Positions 22,997-26,997 of a stretch of 26,997 bases of DNA are shown here, one piece after another. Under the pieces are notes generated by a model that did no database searches, was not told the DNA's origin, and worked only from the letters and a program-made list of their open reading frames with translations. Position numbers and translations under genes: made by a program. Numbering within the stretch: the first letter of the stretch is position 1; every line of letters starts with the position of its first letter. This stretch comes from UMGS1958 sp045542415 (GTDB lineage Bacteria > Bacillota > Clostridia > UBA1381): the NCBI GenBank assembly GCA_045542415.1, contig JAZQKZ010000022.1, positions 1 to 26,997 of the forward strand, in the 5' to 3' direction.

Positions 22997-24268
22997 TTAT
23001 TTCTTTATAATATCAGTACCCATGTACGGAACAAGTGCTTCAGGAATTGTAACAGAACCGTCAGCGTTCTGGAAGTTTTCCATAATAGCCGCTACTGTAC
23101 GTCCTACAGCAAGTCCTGAACCGTTTAATGTGTGTACGAACTGTGCCTTGTCCTTTGCACTGTCCTTGAAACGGATATTTGCACGTCTTGCCTGATAGTC
23201 CTCAAAGTTTGAGCATGATGAGATTTCAACATATCTGCCGTAGCTGGGCATCCATACCTCGATATCATATGTCTTGGCTGATGAGAAGCCTAAGTCGCCT
23301 GTTGAAAGTGCTACTACTCTGTACGGAATACCAAGTCCCTGTAAAAGCTTCTCTGCATCGTTTGTTAATGATTCAAGCTCTGCATAGCTGTCCTCCGGTC
23401 TTGCGAATTTAACCATTTCAACCTTGTTGAACTGATGCTGACGGATAAGACCTCTTGTGTCTCTTCCTGCACTTCCTGCTTCTGCTCTGAAGCATGCTGA
23501 ATATGCACAGTATTTAATCGGGAGCTGTGTGCCGTCAAGAATTTCGTCACGGTGGAGATTTGTAACCGGTACTTCTGCTGTCGGAATCATAAAGAAGTCG
23601 TTGTTCTTTACGTTATATGCATCCTCTTCAAATTTCGGAAGCTGACCTGTACCTGTCATTGAATCACGGTTAACCATGAACGGCGGGAAAATCTCTGTAT
23701 AACCCGACTCGTCAACATGTGTATTTAAGAAATAGCTTATAACAGCTCTTTCAAGTCTTGAGCCTAAGCCCTTATAAACTGTGAATCTTGTACCTGCAAT
23801 CTTTGTACCTCTTTCAAAGTCAAGGATATCAAGGTCTGTTCCTAAATCCCAGTGAGCCTTAAATTCAAAATCAAATTCTCTCGGAGTACCCCAACGTCTT
23901 AATTCAACATTTACACTGTCATCCTCACCTATAGGACATGTGTCTGACGGGATGTTCGGGATTCTTAACATGAAATCACGGAGCTGTGCGTCGATTTCTC
24001 TTACCTTTTCGTCGTCCTCCTTGATTTCATTTGAAAGCTCCTTCATTGCCTTAAATATTTCAGCAGTGTCCTCGCCTGCTTTCTTCATAGCGGGGATTTT
24101 CTTTGAAATAGCGTTCTGCTCTGCCTTCTTCTTTTCAACATCCTGAAGAATTTCACGTCTTTTTGCGTCAAGCTCGATTGCCGGTGTTATATCCAAATCA
24201 TTGCAACGGTTTTTTAAAGCTTCTCTTATTTTATCGGGATCCTGTCTTAATATTTTAATGTCTAACAT
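22997..24268 (-). CDS. serS: Seryl-tRNA synthetase, 423 aa
   Basis: Class II synthetase charging tRNA-Ser, and tRNA-Sec if present. The N-terminal long coiled-coil arm is about 28-105 (Lys/Glu-rich). The catalytic core carries motif 1 around TEIFPPFMVNRDSMTGTGQL, motif 2 in FRAEAGSAGRDTRGLIRQHQF and motif 3 in the Gly-Leu-Ala-Val-Gly-Arg block near the C-terminus, together with the conserved EISSCSNFEDYQARR. The length is normal. AAAGGAG overlaps the stop codon of the gene before it, so serS is the last gene of the leftward par unit. No T-box leader is visible upstream; there is no room for one. Confidence 0.98.
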   Translation of the reverse strand: MLDIKILRQDPDKIREALKNRCNDLDITPAIELDAKRREILQDVEKKKAEQNAISKKIPAMKKAGEDTAEIFKAMKELSNEIKEDDEKVREIDAQLRDFMLRIPNIPSDTCPIGEDDSVNVELRRWGTPREFDFEFKAHWDLGTDLDILDFERGTKIAGTRFTVYKGLGSRLERAVISYFLNTHVDESGYTEIFPPFMVNRDSMTGTGQLPKFEEDAYNVKNNDFFMIPTAEVPVTNLHRDEILDGTQLPIKYCAYSACFRAEAGSAGRDTRGLIRQHQFNKVEMVKFARPEDSYAELESLTNDAEKLLQGLGIPYRVVALSTGDLGFSSAKTYDIEVWMPSYGRYVEISSCSNFEDYQARRANIRFKDSAKDKAQFVHTLNGSGLAVGRTVAAIMENFQNADGSVTIPEALVPYMGTDIIKK

Positions 24269-24281
24269 GTTTATTACTCCT

Positions 24282-24728
24282 TTAGTCTAAAATTTTTGTT
24301 ATGTTGTTATATATAATTTTCTGAGCATCTGTCAGAGAATCTACGTTTATTGAATTTAATACTACTTCAGCATCATCATAGTTCTTATCATAGATATACT
24401 GATATATTGAGCAGAAAATGTTTCCGTTTGAATAATTGATTTCAAGCTCTGCATTTCTCGCTTCAAGAGCTTCAATATCACTTTCAAGCTCTGCATTGTA
24501 CTTTGTAAGCGTATCATTCTGGGTTATAAGAAGAGCATTGTTTTCACTCAGCTGAGATACCTTCTGGGTTATACCCTCCTCTACCGGTGCTGAGGTTGCA
24601 TTCGGAACAGGCTGTGACCGTTCAAGATTAGCCTGACCGAAGAATGCTACTATAATAATTATTATAGCCGCAAGGAAAATAAGACCGGTGTATAGGAAGA
24701 GCGATTTATTTTCATGCCTTTGTGCCAT
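24282..24728 (-). CDS. Membrane-anchored coiled-coil protein of unknown function, 148 aa
   Basis: I do not recognise this as a named family. Start placed at MAQRHENK, because AGAGG is nine bases from this ATG and directly abuts an earlier in-frame one. A basic N-terminus precedes one membrane helix (about 9-30). A Ser/Pro/Ala linker leads to a coiled coil (about 55-97; NALLITQNDTLTKYNAELES). The C-terminal ~50 residues form helices (YQYIYDKNYDDAEVVLNSIN, with LTDAQKIIYNNI) resembling a single TPR-like pair. It is separated by one base from the DUF4446 gene and by 13 from serS. As the third of four proteins downstream of parA it may act with chromosome segregation at the membrane (inference). 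Confidence 0.75.
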   Translation of the reverse strand: MAQRHENKSLFLYTGLIFLAAIIIIIVAFFGQANLERSQPVPNATSAPVEEGITQKVSQLSENNALLITQNDTLTKYNAELESDIEALEARNAELEINYSNGNIFCSIYQYIYDKNYDDAEVVLNSINVDSLTDAQKIIYNNITKILD

Positions 24729-24729
24729 T

Positions 24730-25215
24730 TTAATCATCCTCTCTCAGATTTTTCATTGCACCGTTAAGTGCCTTTTCTTCTTCTTCTATAAGCTTTACTG
24801 ACGAGTTACCCTCTGATATATGTCTTATATAAGTATTACATGAGCTGTGTCCGTAAAGTGAGGTAAGAATTATACCTGAATTTGATGCATTTAAAAGTGC
24901 AAGTGAAAAGCTTTGTTTTCCTGTTATTCCGTCAAATGCGTCGAAATGAACAACGTACATTTTTGTATATGCATCCTTTAATTTCTGTTCACATAATGTT
25001 ATTCTCTTATCAAGAGTTTTATCGGAGGCGTCATGAATTGTCTTTCTTAAATCACTTACCTTTTTATAGTAGGTTTCAAGGGTTTCGGCAAGGTCGCCAT
25101 CCTCTGCATAATCATTTAATTCCCGTATTTTCGAGCCGTTTATAATGTTCATCACAAGATTTATTACAGCCAGCACTGCAAGAACGAGAATTGCCGCCAT
25201 AAAGATATTTTCCAT
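24730..25215 (-). CDS. DUF4446 family protein, 161 aa
   Basis: Single-pass membrane protein: an N-terminal helix (about 4-24) is followed by a coiled-coil stretch (about 30-85) and a small cytoplasmic domain. The conserved part KMYVVHFDAFDGITGKQSFSLALLNASNSGIILTSLYGH (about 85-125) matches the DUF4446 pattern of a Tyr/Phe-rich strand, SFSxALL and GxxLTSxYG. Members commonly lie beside parB in Firmicutes, but their role is not established. AGGAGG is ten bases before the ATG. It directly follows parB (14-base gap), in the same leftward unit. Confidence 0.85.
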   Translation of the reverse strand: MENIFMAAILVLAVLAVINLVMNIINGSKIRELNDYAEDGDLAETLETYYKKVSDLRKTIHDASDKTLDKRITLCEQKLKDAYTKMYVVHFDAFDGITGKQSFSLALLNASNSGIILTSLYGHSSCNTYIRHISEGNSSVKLIEEEEKALNGAMKNLREDD

Positions 25216-25229
25216 TTATCCCTTTCCTC

Positions 25230-26123
25230 CTATATTATACTTAATAAATTGAGTATTCTGTCAAGATCGTCATTGCCGTAATATTCAATCTCAATTTTAC
25301 CCTTTTTATCGCCGTGCGAAATGTTTACCTTTGTACCGAAACGGTTACATAATTTTTCGGATATTGAATCAAGCTCTACTTTAAATTCCTCACTGAGCTT
25401 CGGCTTTTCTATTTTAGGCTTTAAAAGCTTTTTAACAAGCTGCTCTGTCTGACGTACATTCAAGCCGTTTTCCTTTACAAGCTGTGCCGCCTCTTCACGA
25501 AGTGATTCATCCTCAAGTGACAGTAATGCACGGGCATGTCCTGCGGAAAGCTCGCCGTTTATAAGCATTTTTGAAATATTTTCACCGAGTGAAAGAAGTC
25601 TTAATGAATTGGCAACCGCACTTCTGCTCTTACCTATTTTTTTGCTGACTTCATCCTGTGTAAGTGAAAATTCGTCCATTAATGCTCTGTAGCCTGCGGC
25701 TTCCTCTATAGGATTAAGATCCTCACGCTGTAAATTTTCAATCAAAGCAATCTGAGCCGCTTCAATCTCGGAATATTCACGGATAATTACCGGAATTGTT
25801 TTAAGTCCGGCTTTTTTTGAAGCACGCCAGCGTCTTTCGCCGGCTATTATTGTATATCTGCCGTTTTCGGCAGGTGTTATAAGTATGGGTTGTATAAGTC
25901 CATGCTCGGAAATCGATTCGGATAATGCCTTGATTTTATCAGCATCAAATCGTTTTCTCGGCTGCTTTTTATTAGGCTCTATTAAATTTATACTTATTTC
26001 ACTGACTGAGCCTTTATCATCTTCAGGTACAGATGAAATAATATCTGATGAATATTTTTTAGAGGGTTCTTTCGTGTCCCCCATAAATATATCAAGTCCC
26101 CTGCCAAGTCCTCTTTTAGCCAT
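25230..26123 (-). CDS. parB: Chromosome-partitioning protein ParB/Spo0J, 297 aa
   Basis: CTP-dependent DNA clamp that loads at parS and spreads over the origin region. The N-terminal domain has ISINLIEPNKKQPRKRFD and the nucleotide-binding GERRWRA patch (95-101), then ENLQRED (129-135). A helix-turn-helix (LTQDEVSKKIGKSRSAVANS, about 154-173) reads parS. The C-terminal dimer domain is about 240-297. The start MAKRGLGRGLD is the family's usual ParA-interacting N-terminus, preceded by AAGGAGG. parA lies just upstream (12-base gap). No obvious parS (TGTTTCACGTGAAACA) was seen in this window. Confidence 0.97.
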   Translation of the reverse strand: MAKRGLGRGLDIFMGDTKEPSKKYSSDIISSVPEDDKGSVSEISINLIEPNKKQPRKRFDADKIKALSESISEHGLIQPILITPAENGRYTIIAGERRWRASKKAGLKTIPVIIREYSEIEAAQIALIENLQREDLNPIEEAAGYRALMDEFSLTQDEVSKKIGKSRSAVANSLRLLSLGENISKMLINGELSAGHARALLSLEDESLREEAAQLVKENGLNVRQTEQLVKKLLKPKIEKPKLSEEFKVELDSISEKLCNRFGTKVNISHGDKKGKIEIEYYGNDDLDRILNLLSII

Positions 26124-26135
26124 AGAGTCCTCCTT

Positions 26136-26900
26136 TTATTTATTATTTCTGATAACCTCGGCGGCAAGCTCCGAATAAGCATATGCACCCTTTGAGGTTC
26201 TGTCATATTTTATAATCGGCTCGCCGAAGCTCGGAGCTTCGGAAAGGCGTATATTTCTCGGTATAATTGTTTTATACAGCTTGTCCGGGAAGAATTTTTT
26301 TACCTCCTCCAATACCTGTATTGAAAGGTTGGTACGTCCGTCATACATTGTTCCCAGAACTCCCTCAATTTCAATTGCGGGATTTAAACGTTTTTTTATA
26401 GCACGGACTGTGCTTATAAGCTGACTAAGTCCTTCAAGAGCGTAGTATTCGCACTGAATAGGAATAAGAACAGAATCAACAGCTGTTAATATATTTATTG
26501 TAATAATTCCGAGTGACGGCGGTGAATCTATAAGTATAAAATCAAAATCGTCACGGATATCTGCAATTGCATCCTTTAAAAAATATTCTCTTTTATCCTC
26601 ATATGCAAGCTCTATTTCAACAGCCGACATATCGGGTGAAGACGGGAGAACATAGAGATTTGAATATCTTGTTTTAACAACTGCATTTTTTGTATTATCG
26701 GGATCGTCAAGGCAATTATATATAGTAAGCGAATAGTCACCGTCCTCAAGACCGAGACCACTTGTTGAATTGCACTGAGGATCGCAATCTATAAGTAATG
26801 TTTTTTTACCTGCATAAGCAAGACAGGCGGCGAGATTTACAGAAGTAGTAGTTTTACCAACTCCGCCTTTTTGGTTTATTACAGCAATAACTTTACTCAA
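26136..26900 (-). CDS. parA: Chromosome-partitioning ATPase ParA/Soj, 254 aa
   Basis: Deviant-Walker ATPase that works with ParB to move and regulate origins. KGGVGKTT is at 11-18, followed by LLIDCDPQCNSTSGLG and FDFILIDSPPSLG; these are the signatures of the chromosomal Soj class with no N-terminal DNA-binding extension. The start codon is TTG (26900-26898), which gives the standard MSKVIAVINQKGGVGK, and AAAGGGG lies about 8 bases before it; no in-frame ATG fits the conserved N-terminus. Soj-type proteins in Firmicutes also affect DnaA activity. It is the first gene of a unit with parB, the DUF4446 gene, the coiled-coil gene and serS. Confidence 0.96.
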   Translation of the reverse strand: MSKVIAVINQKGGVGKTTTSVNLAACLAYAGKKTLLIDCDPQCNSTSGLGLEDGDYSLTIYNCLDDPDNTKNAVVKTRYSNLYVLPSSPDMSAVEIELAYEDKREYFLKDAIADIRDDFDFILIDSPPSLGIITINILTAVDSVLIPIQCEYYALEGLSQLISTVRAIKKRLNPAIEIEGVLGTMYDGRTNLSIQVLEEVKKFFPDKLYKTIIPRNIRLSEAPSFGEPIIKYDRTSKGAYAYSELAAEVIRNNK

Positions 26901-26997
26901 TTAAATAACCCCTTTGCTGAATTTTATATATTGGTTTACATAATATCTGAATCTATATATTTTATAATTCTCTACATTATATTATATCATATTTTTT
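26901..26997. other. AT-rich region upstream of parA with repeated 17-mer
   Basis: Holds the parA ribosome binding site and a second copy (26930-26946) of ATTGGTTTACATAATAT, identical to 22825-22841. Several TATAAT-like strings are present on the minus strand, but no good -35 pairing was found, so the parA promoter is not fixed. The window ends before any upstream gene. Confidence 0.5.

Noticed and set aside
25230..26997. parS sites near parA-parB
   Set aside because: No match to TGTTTCACGTGAAACA was found by eye here or elsewhere in the window; sites probably lie outside, or are too diverged to call without a search.

Overview
The window looks like the chromosomal origin neighbourhood of a low-GC, anaerobic, Gram-positive bacterium of the class Clostridia. 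Evidence: strong AGGAGG-type ribosome binding sites, TTGACA/TATAAT promoters, an S-layer-homology (SLH) wall protein, a HemZ-type oxygen-independent coproporphyrinogen dehydrogenase, a DUF4446 protein beside ParB, TrmK, and a dnaA-dnaN pair separated by an AT-rich gap with DnaA boxes. The genus cannot be fixed from sequence alone. The Pro/Thr/Glu linkers, SLH anchors and secreted proteases fit a gut or fibre-associated Clostridia lineage (inference).

Left part (1-9.9 kb), mostly cell envelope and signalling. An unexplained small ORF sits beside hairpins and a dispersed repeat. It is followed by an SLH protein with a consensus promoter, a VanZ-like/PHP phosphotyrosine phosphatase pair, a secreted L,D-transpeptidase with a copper-amine-oxidase-type 'stalk' domain, and an OmpR-type two-component pair whose two genes are separated by a tandem 69-bp-period repeat. 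aroF and pheA (chorismate entry and phenylalanine branch) follow on the plus strand.

Middle part (9.9-15.6 kb). Two tandem paralogous secreted subtilases directly follow pheA without a visible terminator. Next come a tiny heptad-repeat lipoprotein, meso-diaminopimelate dehydrogenase (lysine and peptidoglycan precursor) and an SDR reductase that may be the EF-P 5-aminopentanone reductase.

Right part (15.7-27 kb), replication and segregation. dnaA - oriC-like gap - dnaN - MBL hydrolase - hemZ - DnaI-like helicase loader run rightward. trmK, serS, a coiled-coil membrane protein, a DUF4446 protein, parB and parA run leftward. Between the two blocks, in 540 noncoding bases at 22.46-22.99 kb, lies a second DnaA-box cluster. 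It has three perfect TTATCCACA sites, more than the dnaA-dnaN gap. The dnaA-dnaN gap instead has a DnaA box abutting six DnaA-trios and an AT-rich stretch, a good candidate unwinding site.

The most interesting signals are the possible split origin (trio-bearing unwinding site and box-rich cluster 5 kb apart), a DnaA signature helix with Arg where His is usual, a possible short RNA unit at 22.86-22.99 kb, and a dispersed inverted-repeat element found in three noncoding gaps.
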